Assembly: GCF_017876625.1 (NCBI RefSeq)
Contig: NZ_JAGIOH010000001.1
Coordinates: forward strand, 7,151,501-7,215,500
Direction of reading: 5' to 3'
From: Streptomyces syringium
GTDB lineage: Bacteria > Actinomycetota > Actinomycetes > Streptomycetales > Streptomycetaceae
Length of the DNA stretch: 64,000 nucleotides
In this document: one piece after another, positions 45,854 to 58,100 of the stretch
Layout: every line of letters starts with the position of its first letter
How positions within the stretch are numbered: position 1 is the stretch's first letter
The notes under the pieces: generated by a model
The model's database searches: none
Told to the model about the DNA's origin: nothing
Seen by the model: the letters and a program-made list of their open reading frames with translations, nothing else
Translations under genes and position numbers: made by a program

Positions 45854-48800
45854 ATGACGAGCGGAGCAGACAGCGCGTCCTGCGGCGCGGGCGATCAGGG
45901 GGCGGGAGCGCACGCCGCCGACCCGGTGGCGATCGTCGGCATGGCGTGCCGGTACCCCGGCGGCGTGCGGTCGGCCGCGGACCTGTGGGACGTGGTCGCC
46001 TCCGGCCAGGACGTGATCTCCGCGTTCCCCGCCGACCGCGGCTGGGACCTGGAGGCCCTCGCCGGTACCGGCCGGGGCTCCAGCGCCGCCCGTGAGGGCG
46101 GCTTCCTCTACGACGCGGCCGACTTCGACGCCGGCTTCTTCGGCATTTCCCCGCGTGAGGCGCTGGGCATGGACCCGCAGCAGCGCCTGACGCTGGAGGT
46201 GTCCTGGGAGGCGGTCGAACACGCCGGGATCGACCCGGTGAGCCTGCGCGGCAGCCGCACCGGGGTCTTCGTCGGCACCAGCGGCCAGGACTACGCGCTC
46301 GTCACCCAGCACTCGGCGGAGGACCTGGAAGGGCACTCCCTGACGGGACTGTCCCCGGCCGTGGCCTCCGGCCGGGTGGCCTACACCCTCGGACTGGAGG
46401 GACCGGCGATCACCGTGGACACGGCCGCCTCCTCCTCCCTGGTGGCCCTGCACTGGGCGGCGCGGTCGCTGCGCGCGGGGGAGTGCTCGCTCGCCCTGGC
46501 CGGCGGGGTGACGGTCATGTCCACCCCCGCCGCCTTCGTCGGGCACTCCCGGCAGGGCGGCCTGGCCCCCGACGGCCGCTGCAAGGTCTTCTCCGACGAC
46601 GCGGACGGCACGGCCTGGGCCGAGGGCGTCGGCATGGTGCTGCTGGAACGGCTGTCGGACGCGCGGCGCAACGGTCATCCGGTGCTGGCGGTGCTGCGGG
46701 GCAGTGCGGTGAATCAGGATGGTGCGTCGAACGGTCTGACGGCGCCGAACGGTCCGTCGCAGCAGCGGGTCATCCGCCAGGCGCTCGCCAGCGGCGGACT
46801 GTCCCCTGAAGACGTCGACGCGGTGGAGGCGCACGGTACGGGTACGAGGCTGGGTGACCCGATCGAGGCGCAGGCGCTGCTGGCCACGTACGGGCAGGGT
46901 CGTGAGGTGCCGTTGCGGCTGGGTTCGCTGAAGTCGAACATCGGTCATACGCAGGCCGCGGCGGGTGTCGCGGGTGTCATCAAGATGGTCATGGCGATGC
47001 GCCACGGCGTCCTCCCCAAGACCCTGCACGTCGATACGCCCACAGCACGGGCCGACTGGTCGGCGGGCGCCGTGGAACTGCTCACCGACACCGTGCCGTG
47101 GCCGGAGACGGGGCGCGTCCGGCGCGCCGGGGTGTCGTCGTTCGGCATCAGCGGCACCAACGCGCACGCGGTGCTGGAGCAGGCCCCGCCGGTCGCCGAA
47201 CCGGTACGGGAGCCGGGCTCGGGCACGGAGCCCGCTGTGGTGCCGTGGGTGGTGTCCGCCCGCACCGAGGAGGCGCTCGACGCCCAATTGGACCGCGTCA
47301 GGCCGCTCGCGGCCGCCGACGCCGGACTCTCACCGGTGGACGTCGGCTTCTCCCTGGCGGCCGGCCGGTCGGTCTTCGAGCACCGTGCCGTGCTGCTCGC
47401 CGCACGGGGCGAGACCGCCCTCGCGGCACGCGGTACGGCTGGCGGCGCGGGAGCCCTGGCGGTGCTGTTCCCCGGGCAGGGGAGCCAGCGCCTCGGCATG
47501 GGCCGGGAGCTGTACGGACGGTTCCCCGTCTTCGCCGACGCCCTGGACAAGGCGCTGTCCGTCCTCGACCGCTATGTGCCGCGCCCGCTCCGGGAGGTGA
47601 TGTGGGGCGAGGACCCGGAGGAGCTGAACCTCACCGGCTACACCCAGACCGCCCTGTTCGCGGTCGAGGTGGCGCTGTTCCGCCTGGTGGAGTCCTTCGG
47701 TGTCACACCGGAGTTCGTGGCCGGCCACTCCATCGGCGAGGTGGCGGCCGCCCATGTGGCCGGCGTGTTCTCGCTGGAGGACGCCTGCCGCCTGGTGGCC
47801 GAGCGCGGCCGGCTGATGCAGGAGGTCGCGGACCGCGGCGCGATGGTCGCCGTCCAGGCGACCGAGGACGAGGTGCAGCCGCTGCTGACCGGCAAGGTGT
47901 CGATCGCCGCGGTCAACGGCCCGTCGTCGGTGGTCGTCTCCGGAAACCGGGAAACGGTCCTGGAGATCGCGGGACGACTGGCGGCCGACGGGCGCAAGAC
48001 CTCACGGCTGCGGGTGACGATGGCCGCCCACTCTCCGCTGATGGAACCGATGCTCGACGAGTTCCGCGCGGTCCTCGAAGGCCTGACGTTCTCCGCCCCG
48101 CACCTGCCCGTGGTCTCCAACCTCACCGGCCGCGTCGCCGAGCAGGGGGAACTGTGCTCACCGGAGTACTGGGTGCGGCACGTACGCCGGGCCGTCCGCT
48201 TCGCCGACGGCATCACGACCCTGCACACGGCCGGCGTGGGCGTCACCCTCGAACTGGGCCCCGGCGGGATCCTCTCCGCCATGGCCAGGGACTGCCTGGG
48301 CGCGGCGGACCTCACCGTGGTACCCGCCCTGCGCGACGACCGCGGCGAGGAGACCGCCCTGCTGACCGCGCTGAGCCGACTGCACGTCATCGGCGTGCCG
48401 GTGGACTGGCCGCGGATGTTCGAGGGCACGGCCGCCCACCGGGTGGACCTGCCGACGTACGCCTTCCAGCGCGAGCGCTTCTGGCCGATCGGGGCGGACA
48501 CCACCTTGCGGCACACGGCGGCCGACGGTGACCACGCCGAGGCGGGGCCCGCACCCGCACCGGCCGGCCGGGCGCTGCCGCTCGGCGCGCGTCTGGAGTC
48601 GATGCCCGCCGACCGGCGTACCGGCTATCTGCTCGACCTCGTACGCTCCGAGGCCGCCGCCGTGCTCGGGCACAGCGGCGTGGGGCGCGTCGGCGCCCAC
48701 CACATCTTCAAGGAACTGGGCTTCGACTCGCTCACCGCGGTCGAACTCTGTGACCGGCTGAGCGCCGTCACCGGGCTGCGGCTGCCCAGCTCGCTCGTCT

Positions 48801-49096
48801 TCGACTGCCCGACACCGGCGTCGGTCGCCGACCATCTGCTGGCGCACCTCGTGGACGGCTCACCGGAGTCGGCTCTCCAGGAACTCGACACGCTGGAGGC
48901 CGTGGTGCGGGCCGCGGCGGCGGACGCCACGGACGCCGAGCGCGCGGCGATCGCCGCGCGCCTGGACCAACTCGTCGTCTCACTCAGGGAATTGACGGGA
49001 ACGGCGGAGCTGCCCGACGACTCCGAAGAGGACATCAAGACAGCGTCGGTCGACAGACTGCTCGACATCATCGACGAAGAATTCGAAATCGCTTAA
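45854..49096 (+). CDS. nysA: Polyene PKS loading module, nysA-like, KS(Ala)-AT-ACP
   Basis: Loading PKS of 1,080 residues that primes the synthase, most likely with acetate from decarboxylated malonyl. KS spans about residues 23-445, AT about 540-860, ACP Ser959 (GFDSLTAVEL), docking tail about 1000-1080. The KS has the two catalytic His motifs (EAHGTGTRLGDP, NIGHTQ), but the nucleophile is Ala192: DTAASSS where extending KSs have DTACSSS. It therefore cannot condense. Nystatin and amphotericin loading KSs have Ser there, as I recall, and many other macrolides have Gln. AT has GHSIGE, but MAAH (723-726) where malonyl ATs have HAFH. There is no DH or KR segment between AT and ACP, so it is shorter than the nystatin and amphotericin loading proteins as I remember them. 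ATG at 45854 has only a weak GGTGGTG site. Confidence 0.92.
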   Translation: MTSGADSASCGAGDQGAGAHAADPVAIVGMACRYPGGVRSAADLWDVVASGQDVISAFPADRGWDLEALAGTGRGSSAAREGGFLYDAADFDAGFFGISPREALGMDPQQRLTLEVSWEAVEHAGIDPVSLRGSRTGVFVGTSGQDYALVTQHSAEDLEGHSLTGLSPAVASGRVAYTLGLEGPAITVDTAASSSLVALHWAARSLRAGECSLALAGGVTVMSTPAAFVGHSRQGGLAPDGRCKVFSDDADGTAWAEGVGMVLLERLSDARRNGHPVLAVLRGSAVNQDGASNGLTAPNGPSQQRVIRQALASGGLSPEDVDAVEAHGTGTRLGDPIEAQALLATYGQGREVPLRLGSLKSNIGHTQAAAGVAGVIKMVMAMRHGVLPKTLHVDTPTARADWSAGAVELLTDTVPWPETGRVRRAGVSSFGISGTNAHAVLEQAPPVAEPVREPGSGTEPAVVPWVVSARTEEALDAQLDRVRPLAAADAGLSPVDVGFSLAAGRSVFEHRAVLLAARGETALAARGTAGGAGALAVLFPGQGSQRLGMGRELYGRFPVFADALDKALSVLDRYVPRPLREVMWGEDPEELNLTGYTQTALFAVEVALFRLVESFGVTPEFVAGHSIGEVAAAHVAGVFSLEDACRLVAERGRLMQEVADRGAMVAVQATEDEVQPLLTGKVSIAAVNGPSSVVVSGNRETVLEIAGRLAADGRKTSRLRVTMAAHSPLMEPMLDEFRAVLEGLTFSAPHLPVVSNLTGRVAEQGELCSPEYWVRHVRRAVRFADGITTLHTAGVGVTLELGPGGILSAMARDCLGAADLTVVPALRDDRGEETALLTALSRLHVIGVPVDWPRMFEGTAAHRVDLPTYAFQRERFWPIGADTTLRHTAADGDHAEAGPAPAPAGRALPLGARLESMPADRRTGYLLDLVRSEAAAVLGHSGVGRVGAHHIFKELGFDSLTAVELCDRLSAVTGLRLPSSLVFDCPTPASVADHLLAHLVDGSPESALQELDTLEAVVRAAAADATDAERAAIAARLDQLVVSLRELTGTAELPDDSEEDIKTASVDRLLDIIDEEFEIA
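46651..47020 (+). repeat. 370-bp KS repeat, loading KS copy
   Basis: Matches 49968-50337 at a constant offset of 3,317, in two nearly identical blocks (46651-46785 and 46823-47020) with a diverged stretch between. It encodes the part of the KS after the nucleophile, including the His motifs. Confidence 0.82.
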
Positions 49097-49137
49097 AGAT
49101 CGACAGCTTTCGTTCATAACGGGATGAGGACGGACCG

Positions 49138-52100
49138 GTGCAGGAAGACCAGCAGGACAAAGTTGTCGACTACTTGAGGCGAGTCGCCGCAGACCTCCGA
49201 CGTGCGCGCCAGCGCATCGACGAACTGGAGTCCAAGAGCCGCGAGCCGATCGCGATCGTGGGCATGGGCTGCCGGTTCCCCGGCGGGGTCAGCTCGCCGG
49301 AGGGACTGTGGGACCTGGTCGCCTCCGAGGGCGACGCCATCTCCGGCTTCCCGGCCGACCGCGGCTGGGACCTGGCCGCGCTGACCGGCGACGGCGAGGG
49401 CCACAGCGACACCCACGAGGGCGGCTTCCTCTACGAGGCGGGCGACTTCGACGCCGGCTTCTTCGGGATCTCCCCGCGTGAGGCGCTGGGCATGGACCCG
49501 CAGCAGCGGCTGCTGCTGGAGGTCTCCTGGGAGGCCCTGGAGCGGGCCGGCATCGACCCGCTGTCGCTGCGCGGCAGCCAGGCGGGCGTCTTCGTCGGCT
49601 CGTACCACTGGAACCCGGGCACGGCCCGGGCGACGGGCGAACTGGACGGCCACGCGCTGACCGGCACCGCGGCCAGCGTCCTGTCGGGACGGCTCGCCTA
49701 CACCCTGGGCCTCGAAGGCCCGGCGCTCACCGTCGACACCGCCTGCTCGTCCTCGCTGGTGGCCCTGCACGTCGCGATGCGGTCGCTGCGGGACGACGAG
49801 TGCTCGCTCGCCGTCGTCGGCGGCGTCACCGTCCTGTCCGACCCCGCCGTGTTCGTCGAGTTCAGCAAGCAGGGCGGCCTGGCCCCCGACGGCCGCTGCA
49901 AGGCGTTCTCCGACGCGGCCGACGGCACGGGCTGGTCCGAAGGAGTCGGCGCACTCGTCGTCGAACGGCTGTCGGACGCGCGGCGCAACGGTCATCCGGT
50001 GCTGGCGGTGCTGCGGGGCAGTGCGGTGAATCAGGATGGTGCGTCGAACGGTCTGACGGCGCCGAACGGTCCGTCGCAGCAGCGGGTCATCCGGCAGGCG
50101 TTGGCGAACGCGGGTCTGTCGGTGGCCGATGTGGACGCGGTGGAGGCGCACGGTACGGGTACGAGGCTGGGTGACCCGATCGAGGCGCAGGCGCTGCTGG
50201 CCACCTATGGCCAGGGTCGTGAGGTGCCCTTGCGGCTGGGTTCGCTGAAGTCGAACATCGGTCATACGCAGGCCGCGGCGGGCGTCGCGGGTGTCATCAA
50301 GATGGTCATGGCGATGCGCCACGGCGTCCTCCCCAAGTCCCTGCACAGCGACACCGCCTCGTCCCACGTGGACTGGTCGGCGGGCGCCGTGGAGCTGCTC
50401 ACCGAGTCGGTCGCCTGGCCGGTGGGGGAGCGGCCGCGCCGCTGCGCGGTGTCCTCCTTCGGCGTCAGCGGCACGAACGCGCACGCGGTGCTGGAGGAAG
50501 CACCGCGGGACGCGGAGCCGGCCGCCGAGGAGCCGCCGGCCACGGACAACCCCGCCACCGTGGTCCCCTGGGTGCTCTCCGGCCGGGCCCCGGCCGCCGT
50601 GCGCGACCAGGCCGCGAACCTCCTCTCCCGGCTGGACGCCGAACCCGGCCTCCGCCCGGTCGACGTGGGGTACTCCCTCGCCTCCCGGTCGCTGTTCGAA
50701 CACCGCGCCGTGATGGTGGGCGCCGGCATGGACGACCTGCGGGAGGGACTCGGCGCCCTGGCGGCCGAGGAGACCGCCGCCGCCGTCGTCCAGGGCGTCG
50801 CGGACATCGACGGCAAGACGGTGTTCGTGTTCCCCGGCCAGGGTTCGCAGTGGGTGGGCATGGGCGCCCGTCTGCTGGAGGAGTCGCCCGTCTTCGCCGA
50901 GAGGCTGGCGGAGTGCGCCCAGGCGCTGGGCGCCTTCGTGGACTGGTCGCTGACGGACGTCCTGCGCCAGATGCCGGGTGCGCCGTCCCTGGAGCGGGTC
51001 GACGTCATTCAGCCGGCGTCGTTCGCGGTGATGGTGTCGTTGGCGGCGTTGTGGCAGGCGCACGGTGTGTCTCCGGATGCGGTGGTGGGTCATTCGCAGG
51101 GTGAGATCGCGGCTGCGGTGGTGTCGGGTGCGTTGTCGTTGGAGGACGGCGCGCGGGTGGTGGCGCTGCGCAGCCAGGCGATCGGCCGTCGGCTGGCGGG
51201 CCGTGGCGGGATGATGTCCGTCGGCCTGCCGGTGGCCGAGGTCGAGGGGCGCTTGGGTGGTTTCGCGGGCCGGGTGTCCGTCGCCGCCGTCAACGGTCCG
51301 CGTTCGGTGGTGGTGTCCGGTGACCCGGAGGGTCTGGACGAGCTGACCGCGCGGCTCACGGACGAGGGTGTCCGGGTGCGGCGGATCGCGGTGGACTACG
51401 CCTCGCACTCCGCGCAGGTCGAGGACCTGCACGAGGAGCTGCTGTCCGAGCTGGGGCCGATCCGGCCCCGCGAGTCCGACGTGCCCTTCGTCTCGACGGT
51501 GTCGGGGGAGTGGCTGGACACCAGCGGCATGGACGCCGAGTACTGGCATCGCAACCTGCGCAACACCGTCCGGTTCGAAGCCGGCATACGGACGCTGCTC
51601 GACGCGGACCACGGCGTGTTCGTGGAGGTCAGCTCGCACCCCGTGCTGGCGATGGCCGTACAGGACGTCATCGAGGACGCCGGCGGCCACGCCGTCGCGG
51701 TCGGGACCCTGCGGCGCTACGAGGGTGACCTCCACCGCTTCCTGACCTCGCTGGCCGAGGTGTACGTCCGGGGCGTGCCGGTCGACTGGCGGTCCCTCTA
51801 CACCGGCACCGGTGCCCGCCGGGTGGACCTGCCCACCTACCCGTTCCAGCACGAACGCCTCTGGGCCATGCCGCACGAGGTCGAACTCCTCGCGGCGGCG
51901 GACCCCGCCGACACCGAGTTCTGGGCCGCCGTGGAGCGGGAGGACCTCGGCTCGCTCACCTCCCGACTGCACATCGACGAGGACTCCCTCGCCGCCGTCC
52001 TGCCCGCCCTCTCGTCGTGGCGCCGTGAGCGCCGTGAGCAGTCCGCGCTGGACGCGTGGCGTTACCGCGTGGCCTGGTCACCGCTGAGCGGTGTGCCGAA

Positions 52101-55100
52101 GGCCTCGCTGTCGGGCACCTGGCTCGTGGTCACGGCCGAGGGCATCGCGGACGACGACGTGGTGACCGCACTGACCGGCCAGGACGCCGAGGTGCGCCGT
52201 CTGGTCCTGGACGACTCCTGCGTCGACCGCGCCGTCCTCGCGGCCCGGCTCGATGACGCCCACGACGTGGCGGGCATCGTCTCCGTGCTGGCGGCGGCGG
52301 AACAGCCGAGCACCGCGTACCCGCAACTCGCCTCCGGCCTCGCCCTGACCGTCTCGCTCGTCCAGGCCCTGGGCGACACGGGCATCGACGCACCGCTGTG
52401 GTGCCTGACCCGTGGCGCGGTATCGACCGGCCGCTCGGACCTGGTCACCCATCCGGTACAGGCACAGGTGCACGGCGTGGGCTGGACGGCCGCGCTGGAA
52501 CACCCGCAGCGCTGGGGCGGTCTCGTCGACCTGCCCGACACGCTCGACGAGCGCGCCGGCCGACGGCTCGCGGCCGTCCTGGCGGGCACCACCGGCGAGG
52601 ACCAGCTCGCGATCCGGTCCTCCGGCGTCTTCACCCGGCGGGTGGTCCGGGCCGCCGCCGGCGGCCAGGGCGCGGGACGCGGCTGGCGGCCGCACGGTAC
52701 GACGCTGATCACCGGCGGCTCCGGGGCGCTGGCCCCGGACCTCGCACGGTGGCTCGCGGCCCAGGGCGCCGAACACCTCGTGCTGGTCAGCCGCCGGGGC
52801 CCGGCCGCGCCCGGCGCCACGGAGCTGATCGCCGAACTCGCCGAGCTGGGCACCGAGGCCGAAGCGGTCGCCTGTGACATCAGCGACCGCGACGCGGTCG
52901 CCGGGCTGCTGTCGGGACTGGGAGCCGACGGTCGCGCCGTGCGGACGGTCGTGCACGCCGCGGCGGTCATCGAGCTGGAGTCGCTGGCCGAGACCACCAT
53001 GGAGGAGTTCGCCAGGGTCGTCCACGCCAAGGTCGCCGGTGCCCGGCACCTGGACGAACTGCTGGACGACGAGGAACTCGACGCGTTCGTCCTCTTCTCC
53101 TCCATCACCGGCATGTGGGGCAGCGGCCGGCACGCCGCGTACGGCGCGGGCAACGCCTATCTGAGCGCGCTGGCCGACCACCGCCGCGCCCGCGGGGCGA
53201 CCGCCACGTCCCTGCACTGGGGGAAGTGGCCCGACGACGCGGAGGCCGCGCAGCTCGACCCGCACCAGATCCGCCGCAGCGGCCTCGGCTTCATCGACGC
53301 GGGCCCGGCACTGGCCGGCATGCGGCGCGCCCTGGACGACGACGAGACGGTACTCGCCATCGCCGACGTCAACTGGGACGTCTACCACCCGATCTTCACA
53401 TCCGGCCGGCCCACGACGCTGTTCGACGAGGTGCCCGAGGTTCAGCGGCTGACCCGGCCCGTGGCGGCGGCCGTGAACGCCGGCGCCGAAGGAGAGTTCG
53501 CGGCCCGGCTGCGCGCCCTGCCCGCCGCCGAGCGGGACCGCCTGCTGCTGGACCTGGTCCGCGGCCAGGCCGCGACCGTCCTCGGCCACGCCTCCGGTGA
53601 GGCCTTCCCCGAACGGCGTGCCTTCCGCGACGTCGGCTTCGACTCCGTCACCTCCGTCGACCTGCGCAACCGGCTGGTGACCGCCACCGGACTGCGGCTG
53701 CCCAGCACCCTGGTCTTCGACTACCCGACCCCCCTCGCCCTGGCGGAGTTCCTCCGCGACGAGATCGCGGGCACCGCCGCCGCCACCGCTCCCGCGGTGT
53801 CCGCCGCCGCGACCGACGAGCCGATCGCGATCGTCGGGATGAGCTGCCGCTACCCCGGCGGCGCGCACACCCCCGAGGACCTGTGGCGGCTGCTCGTCGA
53901 CGGCGCCGACGTGATCTCCGAGTTCCCCGCCGACCGCGGCTGGGACGCCGACGCGCTCTTCGACCCCGACCCCGACCGGCACGGCCGGACCTACTCCGTC
54001 CAGGGCGGGTTCCTGCACGAGGCCGCCGAGTTCGACGCCTCCTTCTTCGGCATCTCCCCCCGTGAGGCAGTGGCGATGGACCCCCAGCAGCGGCTGCTGC
54101 TGGAGACCGCGCACGAGGCCCTCGAACGCGCCGGCATCGACCCCGACTCGCTGCGGGGCAGCCCGACCGGCACGTTCATCGGCGCGACCTACCAGGACTA
54201 CACCTCCGGGGTCCCGAACGCCGCCGAGTCCGAGACCTACATGGCCACCGGCACCGCGTCCAGCGTGCTCTCCGGCCGGGTCTCCTACCTCTTCGGCCTG
54301 GAGGGCCCGGCGGTCACGGTCGACACGGCCTGCTCGTCGTCGCTGGTCGCCCTGCACCTGGCCTGCCAGTCGCTGCGCAACGGCGAGAGCACCCTCGCCC
54401 TCGCGGGCGGTGTCGCCGTCATGTCGACCCCGAGCCCCTTCATCGGCTTCAGCCGGCAGCGCGCCCTAGCCGTCAACGGCCACTGCAAGCCGTTCTCCGA
54501 CGACGCGGACGGCATGACCCTCGCCGAGGGCGTCGGCCTCGTCCTGCTGGAGCGGCTCTCCGACGCCCGCCGCAACGGCCACCGGGTCCTCGCGGTCGTC
54601 CGCGGCTCGGCCATCAACCAGGACGGCGCGTCCAACGGTCTGACGGCCCCCAACGGCCCCTCCCAGCAGCGCGTCATCCGACAGGCCCTCGCCAACGCGG
54701 GCGTCTCGCCCGCCGACGTCGACGTGGTCGAGGCACACGGCACCGGCACCAAGCTGGGCGACCCGATCGAGGCCCAGGCCCTGCTGGCCACCTACGGACA
54801 GGACCGGGAGACACCGCTGCGGCTGGGCTCCCTCAAGGCCAACATCGGCCACACCCAGGCCGCCGCCGGTGTCGCCAGCGTCATCAAGATGGTCATGGCC
54901 CTGCGGGAAGGCGTCCTGCCCAGGACGGTCAACGTGAGCGAGCCCTCGTCGCGGGTGGACTGGTCCTCGGGTGCGGTGGAGCTGCTGACCGAGACCGAGA
55001 AATGGCAGGCGGAGGGACGCACCCGCCGGGCGGGCGTGTCGTCGTTCGGCATCAGCGGCACCAACGCCCACCTCATCCTCGAACAGGCACCGGACACCGA

Positions 55101-58100
55101 GGCCGACGGCGCCGAACCCGCTCCCGACCACACGGGCGTCGTGCCCTGGCTGGTCTCCGCGAAGTCCGACGCCGCGCTGCGCGACCAGGCCGCCCGGCTG
55201 CTCGCCCACGTGGGCGACAGCCCCGAACTGCCTCCCGTGAGCGTCGGCTGGTCACTGGCCACCACCAGGCCCCGCCTGGAGCACCGCGCGGTGCTGCTCG
55301 GTGAGACGCACGAGGACTTCACCCGCTGCCTGGAGGCCCTCGCGACAGCCGGCACCACCCCGGGAGTCGTCCGCGGTGTCGCCGCCACCGGCGACGCCGG
55401 TCCGGTGTTCGTCTTCCCCGGCCAGGGCTCGCAGTGGTGGGGCATGGGCCGCGAACTGCTGGAGACCTCCGAGGTGTTCCGGTCCGCCGTGGACGACTGC
55501 GCCGAGGCCCTCGCCCCGCACATCGACTGGTCGCTGCGCGACGTCCTGGCGGGCACCGGGGACCCTGCGCTGCTGGAGCGCGTCGACGTGGTCCAGCCCG
55601 CACTGTTCTCGATGATGGTGGCCCTGTCCGCGCTGTGGCGCTCCCACGGTGTCGAACCCGCCGCCGTGATGGGCCACTCGCAGGGCGAGATCGCCGCGGC
55701 GTGCGTCGCGGGCGCCCTGTCCCTGCCGGACGCCGCGGCCGTCGTGGCACTGCGCAGCAAGGCCCTGCTGGCCCTGTCCGGCAGGGGCGGCATGATGTCC
55801 GTGGCCGCCTCCGTCGAGCAGGTGACCGCGCTCCTGGGGCCCTGGGGCGACCGGATCTCCCTGGCCGCCGTGAACGGCCCGTCCTCCGTCGTCGTCTCCG
55901 GCGACCCCGAAGCCCTTGCCGAGCTCAAGGAACAGTGCGCGACCGAGAAGATCCGCGCCCGCATGGTCGCGGTCGACTACGCCTCGCACGGCTCCCAAGT
56001 GGAGCTCATCCAGGACGAGTTGGCGAACCTGCTGGCCTCGGTCACCCCCCGGGCGCCGAAGGTGCCCTTCTACTCGACCGTCACCGGTGAGCGGCTCGAC
56101 ACGCCCGCCATGGACGGCACCTACTGGTACACCAACCTGCGGCAGACCGTACAGCTGGAGCGGGCGACGCGAGCGCTCCTCGCCGACGGGCACCGGCTCT
56201 TCGTCGAGACCAGCCCGCACCCCGTCCTCGCCGGGGCCGTGCAGGAGACCGCCGAGTCCGCGGAGATCGAGTCCGCGGTGGCGCTGGGATCGCTGCGCCG
56301 CGACGAGGGCGACACCAAGCGCTTCCTGACCTCCCTGGCCGAGGCACACGTACAGGGCGCGCCCGTCGACTGGCGCGCGGTGTTCCCCGCATCCCCCTCC
56401 CAGGCCCCCGTCGAGCTGCCCACCTACGCCTTCCAGCGCCGCCGGTACTGGCCGGAGGCGGAGCTGCCCGCCCCGGGCGGACCCGGCACCGGCACGGAAG
56501 CCGACACCGCCTTCTGGGGGCTCGTCGAGAACGGCGACCTGGACACCCTGGCCGGCGAACTCGGCGTCGCCGAGAACGACGGACGCTCCTCCCTGGGCGC
56601 GCTGCTGCCGGCCCTCTCGGCGTGGCGGACCAAGTCCCGGCAGGCCTCCGCGGCCAACGCCCTGCGCTACAAGGTGGACTGGACCCGGCTCCGCGAGCCC
56701 GGCGGCACGACCCCGGCCGGCACCTGGCTGGTGGTCGCACCGGCACGCGGCGCCGACGACCCGTGGGCCACGGCCGTCATCGACGCCCTGGGCCCGGACA
56801 CCGTCCGCGTCGACGTCGAGGACACCGACCGTGACGTCCTGACCGCACTCCTGGCCGCCACCGCCGAGGGCACACCCGGCCTCACGGGCGTGGTGTCACT
56901 GCTCGGCCTCGCCGAGGAGCGGCACCCCGGCTTCACCTCGGTGCCCGACGGGCTGGCCATGACGCTGGCCCTGGTGCAGGCACTGGGTGACGCGGGGATA
57001 GGGGCACCGCTGTGGTGCCTCACCCGGGACGCCGTCGCGGTCGGCCGCGACGACAAGGTCACCCACCCCGTCCAGGGCGCACTGTGGGGCCTCGGCCTCG
57101 TCACCGCCCTGGAACAGCCCGGCCGCTGGGGCGGTCTGATCGACCTCCCCGACACCGTCGACCCGCGCACCGCCGCCCGCCTGCGCGCCGTCCTGGCCGC
57201 ACCGGACGGCGAGGACCAGCTGGCCCTCCGCGCCTCGGGGAGCTTCGGCCGCAGGCTCGTCCACGCCGCCCCCGGCGGCAACCGCCCCGAGCGGCGCTGG
57301 TGGGAGCGGGGAACCGTGCTCATCACCGGCGGCACGGGCGGCCTCGGCGGCCGCGTCGCCCGGTGGATCACCGAGCGCGGCGCCCGGCACGTCGTCCTCA
57401 CCAGCCGCCGCGGGCCCGAAGCCCCCGGCGCCGAGGCGCTCCGCGCCGAACTCGAGGGCCTGGGCGCCCAGGTCACCATCGCGGCCTGCGACGCCGCGGA
57501 CCGCGTCGCGCTGCACGCACTGCTGGCGGGGCTGCCCGCCGAGCTCCCCCTGACGGCCGTGGTCCACGCCGCCGGTGTCGCCGACGGCGACGCCGACGCG
57601 CAGTCCCTCACCCTGGAACAGCTCGACGCGCTCCTGCGCTCGAAGCTGACCGCCGCCCTCCACCTGCACGAGGCCACCTCGGACCTCGACCTCGACGCGT
57701 TCGTCCTGTTCTCCTCGGGCGCCGGCATCTGGGGCAGCGGCGGACAGGCGGGCTACGCCGCCGCGAACGCCTTCCTCGACACCCTCGCCGAGCACCGCCG
57801 GGCCCGGGGCCTGACCGCCACGGCCGTCGCCTGGGGAGCGTGGGCCGAGGCCGGCATGGCCACGGTCGCCGAGGTGCACGACCGGCTGAGCCGGCGCGGC
57901 GTCATGTCGATGGAGCCGTCCCTGGCCATTGCCGCCCTCCAGCAGAGCCTCACCGACGACGACACCCAGGTCACGGTGACGGACATGGACTGGGAGCTGT
58001 TCACCCCGAGCTTCACCGCCACCCGCCCCAGCCCCCTGCTGTCCGGCATCCCCGAGGTCCGCGCGGTGCTCTCCGCCCAGGAAGCCCCGGCCGGCGACGA

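Larger units (their letters stand above)
49240..53770 (+). other. PKS module 1 KS-AT(methylmalonyl)-KR-ACP
   Basis: KS Cys 49744-49746, AT Ser 51094-51096, YASH from 51397, KR Tyr 53140-53142, ACP Ser 53644-53646. The AT-KR-ACP part aligns without gaps to module 11 (50811-53770 against 811-3770). The ACP motif is GFDSVTSVDL. The KR motif GGSGALA lacks the last Gly of GGxGxLG but matches active A-type relatives otherwise. Confidence 0.9.

Noticed and set aside
45837..45857. ATG at 45837 as the start of the loading PKS or a small leader peptide
   Set aside because: It is out of frame with the PKS and stops after six codons, overlapping the real ATG; no independent evidence for a leader.
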